This document shows, one piece after another, positions 17,274 through 24,348 of a DNA stretch of 45,245 nucleotides; the first letter of the stretch is position 1, and each line of letters opens with the position of its first letter. The DNA is taken from positions 1 to 45,245 of the forward strand of contig JAJUIU010000024.1 of the NCBI GenBank assembly GCA_029267445.1. Reading direction: 5' to 3'. The notes under the pieces were generated by a model. It had not been told where the DNA came from. It saw only the letters and a list, made by a program, of their open reading frames with translations, and made no database searches. Source of the stretch: Rhodospirillaceae bacterium. GTDB taxonomy: Bacteria > Pseudomonadota > Alphaproteobacteria > Azospirillales > Azospirillaceae. A program made the position numbers and the translations under genes.

Positions 17274-17765
17274 ATGTCTGAGCGGGCCGGTGGACAGGAT
17301 TGGACCTTCACGCTGTTCGACCCGGACGGCGACCTGTCACACCTGCGTCTGCATCATGACCTGATCGACTTCCTTGAGACCTGGAAGGCGCTGCGCCAGG
17401 GGCGGCGCGCCCCGGCGCGGCCGGACGACCTGCCAGGCGCGTTCCGCCGGCACCTTGGCTGGATCACCCTGATCGAACCCGCCGGCGACGATTACCGCTT
17501 CCGGCTGATCGGCTCCCATGTGGTGGAGATGGCGGGCCGCGACGCGACCGGTAAACGCATGCGGGAAGCCTACGCCCCCGACGACGCCGCCACCATCATC
17601 GCGGAGTGCGCGGCGGTCTTCCGCGACTGCGCCTGCCTGCACAGCGAGTTCAAGGCCCGCGCGCCCGGCCGGGACTTCATCCGGATCGTGGGGCTGGCGC
17701 TTCCGCTCGCGGCGGACGGGCGCACCACCGACATGCTCATCGCGCGTTACCGGCAGTTGAACTGA
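17274..17765 (+). CDS. PAS_5-domain sensory protein
   Basis: 163-residue single-domain PAS protein of the PAS_5 (PF07310) type, common in Rhodospirillales and usually present in many copies per genome. LPGAFRRHLGWITLIEP begins the domain, followed by the core strands DDYRFRLIGSHVVEMAGRDA and TGKRMREAYAPDD, and a last pair of strands (FIRIVGLALPLAADGRTTDM). No output domain or membrane segment is present, so it may signal by protein contact. Ligand and partner are unknown. ATG 17274 follows GAGGGGC and fits the upstream promoter; ATG 17223 would add 17 residues. It converges with the transglycosylase gene, with seven bases between. Confidence 0.82.
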   Translation: MSERAGGQDWTFTLFDPDGDLSHLRLHHDLIDFLETWKALRQGRRAPARPDDLPGAFRRHLGWITLIEPAGDDYRFRLIGSHVVEMAGRDATGKRMREAYAPDDAATIIAECAAVFRDCACLHSEFKARAPGRDFIRIVGLALPLAADGRTTDMLIARYRQLN

Positions 17766-17772
17766 GACGCCG

Positions 17773-18675
17773 TCAGGCGAAGGCGCCGGCCAGCAGGTTC
17801 GGGGTCTTCACCGCGTCGCCCTCGGGGCGGTCCTCCTCACCGTCGACACCGGGGTTGCCCTGGCGCTTCTCCTTCTCCATGGGCGGTGCCAGCGCGTTCA
17901 GCACCATGACCGTGAAGGTGGAGATCGGCTCCTGCCCCGTTGCGGCCGACCGGCTGGACGCCCAGGGCTGGTGCGTCGGCGCGTCGCCCTGGACGGCGCC
18001 GAACGGGGAGCTGTCGGCGAACTGCGCCTCGCCCCCGAACTTGCCGGCGAAGCGGTCGTAGATCTGGCCCAGCGACAGGGTCCGCCCGGACTTGTCATAG
18101 AAGACGTTGCGGTTCGCCCGCGCCGCCTCCGGCAGCAGCGGTGCGGCACCACGATGCGGGTCCTTGTCCATCGCCTTCAGGAAGGTGGCGGCCCCGCCCG
18201 CGCCCAGGAAGTGGGCGAGGTACAGATCCGTGTTGCCGACGGGGCGGCCCAGTGCCGTCTCCAGCGCCTGCTTGTTCTCCTTCACCAGCTCGCCCGCCAT
18301 CAGCGCGGAGGCGCGGGGGTCCTTGCGGAGGTCGAGGATTTCGCGGCGGAGCGCGGGGTTGGCGACGAACGGATCGCCGTTCCGGTCGCGCTGGATGGCG
18401 CCGGCGTAGCGGCCCAGCCCGTGCTTGGCGCCATGGCTCTGGACCATGTCGAGCCAGGTGCTCTCGATGAACTGGAACAGGCCCGTGGCCGAGCTCGTCG
18501 CCGCCTTCACGTCGGTGCGGTAGCCGCTCTCCACGGCAGCTTTTTCCATCAGGTAGGAAAAATCGACCCCGGTGCGGGCACTGGCGCTCTGGACGGCGGA
18601 CACCACCTGCACCGGCGCGCCACGGGACGCTGCCTGGGATTCCGGCGGGCGGGCTGACAATGCGAACGCGACCAT
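17773..18675 (-). CDS. Lytic transglycosylase-like (SLT domain) protein
   Basis: 300-residue protein with an SLT/lysozyme-like domain that would cleave the MurNAc-GlcNAc bond of peptidoglycan to give 1,6-anhydro-MurNAc. The likely catalytic glutamate is E49 in EKAAVESGYRTD, followed by SSATGLFQFIESTWLDMV, the usual G-L-x-Q-F motif. A conserved helical part (GNTDLYLAHFLGAGGAATFL) lies near residues 146-165. No clear signal peptide is visible, although the N-terminus MVAFALSARPP is mildly hydrophobic. The last 70 residues are disordered and charged. Relatives are often linked to flagella or phage-like export, but there is no such context here. The product would feed AnmK. Confidence 0.85.
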   Translation of the reverse strand: MVAFALSARPPESQAASRGAPVQVVSAVQSASARTGVDFSYLMEKAAVESGYRTDVKAATSSATGLFQFIESTWLDMVQSHGAKHGLGRYAGAIQRDRNGDPFVANPALRREILDLRKDPRASALMAGELVKENKQALETALGRPVGNTDLYLAHFLGAGGAATFLKAMDKDPHRGAAPLLPEAARANRNVFYDKSGRTLSLGQIYDRFAGKFGGEAQFADSSPFGAVQGDAPTHQPWASSRSAATGQEPISTFTVMVLNALAPPMEKEKRQGNPGVDGEEDRPEGDAVKTPNLLAGAFA

Positions 18676-18761
18676 GGTGAACCTCGATGCGGCGATACGT
18701 GCCTAAGTCCACCCGGTATCAGCAACCGCCGTGCCAACCCACCGGCGATGGCGCTCCGGGT

Positions 18762-18782
18762 GGACAAGCTGCCCACTTGTCC
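18762..18782. promoter_or_regulatory. 21-bp perfect dyad between divergent genes
   Basis: GGACAAG (18762-18768) and CTTGTCC (18776-18782) are perfect inverted 7-bp arms around CTGCCCA. The dyad lies 86 bases upstream of both the transglycosylase start and the acyl-CoA dehydrogenase start, a natural place for an operator. TTGTCC of the right arm could act as the -35 of the dehydrogenase promoter. The regulator is unknown. Confidence 0.5.
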
Positions 18783-18867
18783 CCGTCCGTCCGTCCGGCC
18801 ATGTTAGCCGCGACCAAACGGGCCGCCATGACGGCCCGCCAGAACGCACTCGGGAGAACGACCGGCC

Positions 18868-20664
18868 ATGATCCCCTACAACGCGCCCGTCCAGGACATG
18901 CGCTTCACCCTCAACCACATCATCGGCCTGCCCCATGTGGCGGAGCTGCCGGGATACGAGGCCGCGTCCCCGGATCTGGTCGACGCGGTGCTGGAGGAGG
19001 CCGGCAAGCTGGCGCGGGACGTGCTGGCCCCGATCAACTGGCAGGGAGACCAGGAGGGCTCTGTGCTGGAGAACGGGGTGGTCCGCACGGCCACCGGCTT
19101 CAAGGAGGCCTACCGCCAGTACCAGGAGGGCGGCTGGAACAGCGTTCCCTTCGATCCGGAGTATGGCGGCCAGGGGCTGCCCTGGGCCTTGGCCATGCCG
19201 ATCCAGGAGATGTGGAACGCGGCCAACATGTCCTTCGCCCTCTGCCCCATGCTGAACCAGGGGGCCGTCGAGCTGCTGACCGAGCACGGCAGCGAGGAGC
19301 AGAAGCGCCTCTATCTGGAGAAGATGATCTCCGGGGAGTGGACCGGCACCATGAACCTGACGGAGCCGCAGGCGGGCTCCGACGTGGGCGCCGTCCGTAC
19401 CAAGGCCGTGCCGACGAAGGACGGCAGCTACCGCATCCTCGGGCAGAAGATCTACATCACCTATGGGGAGCACGACTTCACGTCCAACATCATCCACATG
19501 GTGTTGGCGCGCACGCCGGACGCCCCGCCGGGCGTCAAGGGCATCTCCCTGTTCATCGTGCCGAAGTTCCTGGTCAATCCGGACGGCAGCCTGGGGGAGC
19601 GCAACGACCTGCGCTGCGCGGGCCTTGAGCACAAGATGGGCATCCACGCCTCGCCCACGGCCGTCATGGCCTACGGGGACAATGGCGGTGCCGTCGGCTG
19701 GCTGATCGGGGAGGAGAACCGCGGCATCGAGTACATGTTCACCATGATGAACAACGCCCGCCTGGGCGTGGGCATCCAAGGTGTCGCCATCGCCGAGCGG
19801 GCCTACCAGCAGGCCCGCGACTACGCCCGCAACCGGGTCCAGTCCCGCGCCATCGACGGCAAGGACCCCAACGCCGTCGCCATCATCAATCATCCGGACG
19901 TGCGCCGGATGCTGCTGGAATCCAAGAGCCAGATCGAGGCGGCGCGGGCGCTGGCCTACTACACCGCCGCCGCCTTCGACATGGGCAAGCGCCACCCCGA
20001 CGCCGATACCCGCCGCAAGGCCCGCGCGCTCAACGACCTGCTGACCCCGGTGACCAAGGCGTGGTGCACGGACCTTGGCGTGGAGGTCTCCTCCCTCGGC
20101 CTCCAGGTCCATGGCGGCATGGGCTTCATCGAGGAGACGGGTGCCGCCCAGCACTACCGCGACGCCCGCATCGCCCCGATCTACGAGGGCACCAACGGCA
20201 TCCAGGCCAACGACCTCGTCTTCCGCAAGGTGGTGCGCGACGGCGGCCAGGCGGCCTTCGCCCTGATGGCTGAGATGAAGGAGCTGGCGGCCACGGCCAA
20301 GAACCGGCCGGGCGACGATCTCGCCGCCATGGGGGAGAACCTGCACCACGCCGTGCGCGATCTGGAGCAGGCCACCACATGGCTGGTGGAGGCCGGCAAG
20401 GTCGACCCCCGCGCGGCGGCCGCCGGTGCCGTCAACTACCTGCGCATGTTCGGCATCGCCGTCGGCGGGTTCCTGACGGCCAAGGGCATGATCGCCGCGC
20501 AGGAGCAGATGATGGACCCGGCCAGCGACAAGCGCTTCCTGGACGGCAAGCTGATCACCGGCCGCTTCTACGCCGACCAGATCCTGCCCCGCACGGCCGG
20601 TCTGCTGAAGCCGATCGTCGCCGGCCACCGGGCGGTTTCGGCCCTGGCCGAGGATCAGTTCTGA
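18868..20664 (+). CDS. Acyl-CoA dehydrogenase, DmdC/AcdA-like with C-terminal extension
   Basis: 598-residue FAD enzyme that oxidises acyl-CoA to the 2,3-enoyl-CoA and passes electrons to ETF. The long form matches the 3-methylmercaptopropionyl-CoA dehydrogenase (DmdC)/long-chain group rather than short 380-residue enzymes. MNLTEPQAGSDVGAVRTKA is the FAD/substrate motif and YITYGEHDFT continues it. The catalytic glutamate sits in IYEGTNGIQANDLV near residue 440. The last 130 residues are the group's C-terminal helical domain. ATG 18868 follows CGGGAGAACGACCGGCC. Substrate (fatty acyl-CoA or methylmercaptopropionyl-CoA) cannot be decided here, and no other beta-oxidation gene is adjacent. Confidence 0.93.
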   Translation: MIPYNAPVQDMRFTLNHIIGLPHVAELPGYEAASPDLVDAVLEEAGKLARDVLAPINWQGDQEGSVLENGVVRTATGFKEAYRQYQEGGWNSVPFDPEYGGQGLPWALAMPIQEMWNAANMSFALCPMLNQGAVELLTEHGSEEQKRLYLEKMISGEWTGTMNLTEPQAGSDVGAVRTKAVPTKDGSYRILGQKIYITYGEHDFTSNIIHMVLARTPDAPPGVKGISLFIVPKFLVNPDGSLGERNDLRCAGLEHKMGIHASPTAVMAYGDNGGAVGWLIGEENRGIEYMFTMMNNARLGVGIQGVAIAERAYQQARDYARNRVQSRAIDGKDPNAVAIINHPDVRRMLLESKSQIEAARALAYYTAAAFDMGKRHPDADTRRKARALNDLLTPVTKAWCTDLGVEVSSLGLQVHGGMGFIEETGAAQHYRDARIAPIYEGTNGIQANDLVFRKVVRDGGQAAFALMAEMKELAATAKNRPGDDLAAMGENLHHAVRDLEQATTWLVEAGKVDPRAAAAGAVNYLRMFGIAVGGFLTAKGMIAAQEQMMDPASDKRFLDGKLITGRFYADQILPRTAGLLKPIVAGHRAVSALAEDQF

Positions 20665-20741
20665 GCTTGCGCGGCGGGAGAAAGCAACGCGCCCGCTCTC
20701 GCGGGAGTTGATTTCCCGACTGCACTTGTCATCCTGGCCCG

Positions 20742-21815
20742 GTGTTCCGCAGCACCGTTCTCGCACTGTTGTTGACAGCCATGCCACCCCTTCCCGCCAC
20801 GGCGGAAGGGGGCGGCAGGGTCTGGGTCGACCCGGGCCGGGCGGTTCCGGCCGCCACCGCCATCGGGCGGACCGCCCTGGCGACACCGCCGGCGGTGGAC
20901 GGGTCCGTCCGGGTGGACCTGTACGGGCCCCTCGGGCTGCCCGGCACCGCCATCGAGTTGATCGCCGCCGACCTCGCCAACGCCCTTGCCCACCACGGCA
21001 GCCCGGAGGAGGCCGGGCGCAACGCCCGGTTCATGCCGGCCGATCCGCCGTCCGCCGGCTTCCCGCGCCTGACGGTCGGAGCCGCCCCTGGCCTGGACTT
21101 CGGCCGCGATGCCGCCGGATCGGACTGGGCCGGCCGGGCGCTGCTCGACCTCCGCGCGTCGGTCGAGCCCGTTCGCGGCGTCGCCTTCGCGGGTGAGATG
21201 CGGACCACACCGGCAGCCTGGGGCGCGGGCATCGCCGGCCGTCCCGTCCGCGTCGGACGCGCCTATGCCGTCGGCGCGACCCGGCTTTGGGACTCGGGCT
21301 ACGCGCTGGTCGAGGCGGGCCTGCTGGAGGAATCCGCCGGGGGCTTCGGCGGGGAACTGCTGTGGCGGCCTTTCGACGCGCGCTGGGCCGTGTCGGTCGA
21401 GCTGCACCGTGTCTGGCGGCGCGAACCGGACGTGGCCGGGCCACTGGCTGGCGCGGGGATGACGCTGTTCGGCGCGACCGTCGCCTGGGACGCCGCCGAC
21501 GGCACCCGGTTCTCGGCGTCGCCCGTCCGCTTCCTGGACGGCGGCTCCGGACTGGAACTGTCCGTCGAGCGTCGCTGGATCGGGGGAAGCCGCATCGCCA
21601 TCGGGATGGTCGCAGACGGGTGGATCGCCCCGCTCCTGCGCGTGACCGTGCCACTGGGGTCGGGCGGCCCTTTCGGCTCAGAGGCCTGGCTGAAACTGCG
21701 GCCGCAGGATGCGGCAACCGGGCGGCGGCTGAATCGCCCCGCCCGGTTGCTCGATCTCACCGCTCCGGCGTCGTTCGGCGCCGTGACGGCCGGCTGGGAT
21801 CGTCTGCTCGACTGA
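20742..21815 (+). CDS. Secreted YjbH-like (DUF940) outer-membrane-type protein
   Basis: 357-residue exported protein. GTG 20742 starts a signal peptide (FRSTVLALLLTAMPPLPATA, cleavage near residue 22). The C-terminal 200 residues look like the YjbH/WbfB family of exopolysaccharide-linked outer-membrane proteins: GYALVEAGLLEESAGGFGGE, LLWRPFDARWAVSVELHRVW, and later alternating strands ending in LLRVTVPLG. YjbH homologues are usually about 700 residues, so this is about half length. No partner yjbE/F/G gene or polysaccharide locus is adjacent. Function in capsule or EPS export is only suggested by family. It follows the dehydrogenase by 77 bases and converges with the next gene, with six bases between. 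Confidence 0.65.
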   Translation: MFRSTVLALLLTAMPPLPATAEGGGRVWVDPGRAVPAATAIGRTALATPPAVDGSVRVDLYGPLGLPGTAIELIAADLANALAHHGSPEEAGRNARFMPADPPSAGFPRLTVGAAPGLDFGRDAAGSDWAGRALLDLRASVEPVRGVAFAGEMRTTPAAWGAGIAGRPVRVGRAYAVGATRLWDSGYALVEAGLLEESAGGFGGELLWRPFDARWAVSVELHRVWRREPDVAGPLAGAGMTLFGATVAWDAADGTRFSASPVRFLDGGSGLELSVERRWIGGSRIAIGMVADGWIAPLLRVTVPLGSGGPFGSEAWLKLRPQDAATGRRLNRPARLLDLTAPASFGAVTAGWDRLLD

Positions 21816-21821
21816 TCGGGA

Positions 21822-22331
21822 TCAGCGCCGGGCGACGATCGTGCCGCTCATCGGATCCATGACGACCGTCACCCAGTCGCCGTCCTTGGACAGCGCCTCG
21901 GCGATGTAGCTCTCGCCTTCCCGGCGGAAGTCGCGCACCTCGCTGAAGCCCAGCTGGCTGAAGCGGTTCAGCAGCGTGGTCTGCATCAGGGCGGTGGGAC
22001 GCTGCTCGGGGCCGGAGCGCTGCTCGACATTGGCCGGGTCGTCGATCTCGACCAGCACATCAGCGCCTGCCGGAACGTCGCCCTCGCCGATGGTGTCGGT
22101 CGTGCCCTGGCCGGTCACGACATTGCCTGACATGTCGCTGGCCGCCGTCCCCGTGTCCGTCGGGTTCTCGGCCGCGGGCGACGGCGGTGTCGGCGTGGTG
22201 GAGGCCGGTGGCGTTCCCGGGGCCGCCGACTGGTCCATCGACCCGGTCTGGGCGATGCCGTCCCCGCTTCCTAGGGTCGCGAAAACCAGGGTGAAGGCCG
22301 CGATGGCGGTCAGTATGCTGCGCGTCTTCAT
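21822..22331 (-). CDS. Secreted PepSY-like hypothetical protein
   Basis: 169-residue exported protein of unknown function. MKTRSILTAIAAFTLVFATL is a signal peptide, probably cut before residue 30. Residues 30-75 are a Pro/Ser/Thr-rich, disordered linker. The C-terminal part (about 110-169) has a PepSY-like alpha-beta pattern: LLNRFSQLGFSEVRDFRREG, then YIAEALSKDGDWVTVVMDP and SGTIVARR. ATG 22329-22331 follows AGGCAGACCC; the open frame extends 17 codons upstream without support. An EcfG-like promoter lies 64 bases upstream, suggesting induction in the general stress response. Small PepSY-like proteins often modulate envelope enzymes, which is inference here. Confidence 0.75.
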   Translation of the reverse strand: MKTRSILTAIAAFTLVFATLGSGDGIAQTGSMDQSAAPGTPPASTTPTPPSPAAENPTDTGTAASDMSGNVVTGQGTTDTIGEGDVPAGADVLVEIDDPANVEQRSGPEQRPTALMQTTLLNRFSQLGFSEVRDFRREGESYIAEALSKDGDWVTVVMDPMSGTIVARR

Positions 22332-22394
22332 GGGTCTGCCTCGTCGTTGGGTTGTTGACGCATCCGTTTCGGTCCTGGGCACCGTCGGCAGACC

Positions 22395-22420
22395 AACACA
22401 AGGGCGTGCTGCCCCGTTCC
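22395..22420 (-). promoter_or_regulatory. EcfG-like general-stress promoter, PepSY-like gene
   Basis: On the minus strand GGAAC (22416-22420) is followed after 17 bases by TGTT (22395-22398). The alphaproteobacterial EcfG consensus is GGAAC, 16-17 bases, CGTT. Transcription would start near 22388 and reach the ATG after about 57 bases. Confidence 0.5.
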
Positions 22421-22560
22421 CCGGACGGCCGCTTCTACGCCGAACGTCATAGGGCGAAATTCCGAGACTGTGGGCGGGCGCGGCCCGGATACCTTGCTCT
22501 CGACGCGATACGCGGCCGCCCGGAACGGGATGGGAAGCGCGGATTCAGGGAGGTTCAGGA

Positions 22561-22800
22561 ATGTCCGGACTACGGATCAGCGGGCCGATGGCGGTCCCGG
22601 CGAACGAGGGCGAACTGCGCTTTCTCGCCGCCAAGATCGCCACGTCCTACGCGCGCGCCAACCCGCTGGCGCCGGCGGAGCTCCCGGCCGTCATCCGTCT
22701 CGCTTACAGCGGGCTGCTGACCTGCGCGAACCCGCCGACGCCCGCGCCGGAAAAGCCGGGCCGGAGCAAAGGCGCGAAGATGGATCGTCGGCGCCGCTGA
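22561..22800 (+). CDS. MucR/Ros N-terminal-like miniprotein without zinc finger
   Basis: 79-residue protein. Residues 16-53 (GELRFLAAKIATSYARANPL, continuing APAELPAVIRLAYSGLL) follow the pattern of the MucR/Ros N-terminal oligomerisation region, L..L.A.I...Y...N.....LP.LI...Y..L. Full MucR is about 140 residues and continues into a C2H2-type zinc finger. Here that finger is absent, and residues 56-79 are a Pro-rich, very basic tail (RSKGAKMDRRRR). The gene is well supported by GGAGGTTCAGGA directly before ATG 22561. It lies between two genes with EcfG-like promoters. It could bind MucR and alter its DNA-bridging oligomers, an inference; a degenerate MucR remnant is the alternative. Confidence 0.7.
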   Translation: MSGLRISGPMAVPANEGELRFLAAKIATSYARANPLAPAELPAVIRLAYSGLLTCANPPTPAPEKPGRSKGAKMDRRRR

Positions 22801-22864
22801 ACATGGCCCCGACCACCCGGTTGGGCGACGCGCCGTCGGTGCCGGCGCCCGTCGCGGGCCGTTT

Positions 22865-22889
22865 GGAACCTTGATTGATCGCCGTTGTT
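22865..22889 (+). promoter_or_regulatory. EcfG-like general-stress promoter, DUF1328 gene
   Basis: GGAAC (22865-22869) is followed after 16 bases by TGTT (22886-22889), one mismatch from the EcfG-type consensus GGAAC-N16/17-CGTT. The predicted start near 22896 lies about 54 bases before the DUF1328 ATG. Confidence 0.55.
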
Positions 22890-22949
22890 GTCCCCCATGA
22901 CAAGGCAAGCCTCGAAACCGGGGTTATGTCGGCGCACACGGGGGATGCG

Positions 22950-23114
22950 ATGCTCTATTGGGCGCTTATCTTCTTCATTGTCGCGGTCGTCGCCGGCGTG
23001 CTCGGCTTCGGCGGCATCTCGTCGGCCACGGCGGGAATCGCACAGATCCTCTTCTTCATCTTCCTCGTCGTCTTCGTGATCTCACTGATCATGGGCTTGG
23101 TCAGGCGTCGCTAG
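22950..23114 (+). CDS. DUF1328 small membrane protein (YtjA-like)
   Basis: 54-residue inner-membrane protein made of two transmembrane helices. [20 protein letters not shown] is the first, [11 protein letters not shown] the turn, and [19 protein letters not shown] the second, ending RRR on the cytosolic side. This is the full usual DUF1328 length. ATG 22950 (MLYWAL) is the family start and follows GGGGGATGCG; the open frame reaches 25 codons upstream but those residues are not part of the family. Function is unknown, though members are often stress-induced, which agrees with the EcfG-like promoter upstream. Confidence 0.92.
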   Translation: MLYWALIFFIVAVVAGVLGFGGISSATAGIAQILFFIFLVVFVISLIMGLVRRR

Positions 23115-23237
23115 CCCATGGGCGGCGTCGGGCCCATGGCTCGGCGCCGCCTGCCGGACGCCCCTGCCGGCCGCCGTCGTCACGGTCGTCAGGTTGGATG
23201 GACGACAAGCCTCTCGATGTAAGCCTCGTACCTTGAA

Positions 23238-23268
23238 GGCGGTGCCCCAGCGGCACCGCCTTTTCTTC
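23238..23268 (+). terminator. Rho-independent terminator
   Basis: A perfect 9-bp stem GGCGGTGCC/GGCACCGCC (23238-23246 and 23252-23260) with loop CCAGC is followed by TTTTCTTC. It lies 123 bases after DUF1328 and one base after the stop of a 12-codon frame (ATG 23198, MDDKPLDVSLVP). It may end the DUF1328 transcript or a short RNA. Confidence 0.85.
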
Positions 23269-23320
23269 ATCCGCCTGTGCGCGTTGAGATGTGCCGCGGC
23301 AGACGCCTTGCGGTCGGCGC

Positions 23321-23959
23321 CTAGACGTGCTCCCGCTCCGTCTCGCGCTCGACGACATCGCCAGCACCGCCATCCATCAGCAGGCGGAGCGCGCGGCGGC
23401 CGCGCGACAGGCGGGACTTCACGGTCCCGATGGACACCTGGAGGATGTCCGCCGCCTCGGCGTAGGAGATGCCTTCCAACCCGATCAGTAGCACGACCTC
23501 GCGCTGCTCGGTGGGCAACCGGTCGAGCGCGCGGCGCAGGTCCCGAAGTTCCAGGCGGACGACCTGACTGCCGTGGCTGCCGCCCAGTCCCGCCTGCACC
23601 TCGCCATCGATGTCGACGAAGGTCTGCTGACGGCGGATGCCGTTGATATGGAGGTTGCGCAGGATGGTGAACAGCCAGGCGCGCAGGTTCGTGCCCGCCT
23701 GCCAGAGGTGAAGACGGCTGAGCGCCCGTTCCAGGCACTCCTGGACGAGATCGTCCGCAAGCGCCGAGTCCCGGACCATGGCCCGGGCGAAGCGGCGGAG
23801 CCGGGGAATCTCCTCGGCGATCTGGGCGACGACGGCGGGGTCCTTCTCACGGCGCTCCGCCGCCTGTTCGGCGGACGTCAGCACCCGCTCGTCGGCGACG
23901 CCCTGCGAAGCCGCGTCCGACCGCGGCAGGCGATCGCGGATGGTGATGTCGCCGTCCAT
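23321..23959 (-). CDS. ECF-type RNA polymerase sigma factor
   Basis: 212-residue sigma factor with regions 2 and 4 only. Region 2 includes ADDLVQECLERALSRLHLWQ (68-87) and NLRAWLFTILRNLHINGIRR (91-110). Region 4 is LPTEQREVVLLIGLEGISYA followed by the helix-turn-helix EAADILQVSIGTVKSRLSRG (167-186). A 40-residue charged N-terminal extension is longer than usual. ATG 23957-23959 follows GGAGGGCCATTC. No anti-sigma factor, NepR, PhyR or asp23-like gene is adjacent, so its control is not evident. The exact ECF class cannot be set by eye. The upstream 389 bases are AT-rich and noncoding. Confidence 0.92.
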   Translation of the reverse strand: MDGDITIRDRLPRSDAASQGVADERVLTSAEQAAERREKDPAVVAQIAEEIPRLRRFARAMVRDSALADDLVQECLERALSRLHLWQAGTNLRAWLFTILRNLHINGIRRQQTFVDIDGEVQAGLGGSHGSQVVRLELRDLRRALDRLPTEQREVVLLIGLEGISYAEAADILQVSIGTVKSRLSRGRRALRLLMDGGAGDVVERETEREHV

Positions 23960-24348
23960 GAATGGCCCTCCACTCGAAACCGAAGAATCGTCGGCGGTGG
24001 AGCCGACGACTGAGCAGCGAGTATAGACAGGCCAAGGACATGAAAACCCTTACGCAAAAGAGATTACCGACAGAACTATCGGATCGAGCTCCACGTAAAA
24101 CATCGGCTTCTGGCAGATACATATATAATCGACCGACTCACATAGTCTTTTCCGGGTAGACCTTGTTCACGGTCGTTCGTGATCAGCCGTTTGGTTCCGT
24201 GCGAACAATCGCATCTCCAATCGAGTAGCCTCAGCTGAGCATTTTACTCCTTTATTGTGGATGCGGTGTCTATGCCCATCGGCTGCGTTGGCGGATGCCG
24301 ATCGCACGTGCTAATCCCCCTGCTGCCCGCCGCGACGGAAGAGAGACA
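23960..24348. other. AT-rich noncoding region between divergent sigma and transglycosylase genes
   Basis: 389 bases without a credible gene, noticeably AT-richer than the rest of the window. It contains a perfect 10-bp palindrome CTCAGCTGAG (24230-24239), a run ATATATAAT near 24121, and on the minus strand a TATACT -10-like box near 24024. I could not pair these with convincing -35 boxes. A 65-codon rightward frame at 23962 overlaps the sigma gene's ribosome site and has no family resemblance. Promoters for both flanking genes must lie here; an sRNA is possible but I see no terminator. Confidence 0.6.

Noticed and set aside
18703-20886. A 727-codon leftward open frame
   Set aside because: Antisense to the acyl-CoA dehydrogenase gene; no recognisable domain.
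23962-24159. A 65-codon rightward frame in the sigma/transglycosylase gap
   Set aside because: It overlaps the sigma gene's ribosome site, lacks its own and resembles no family.
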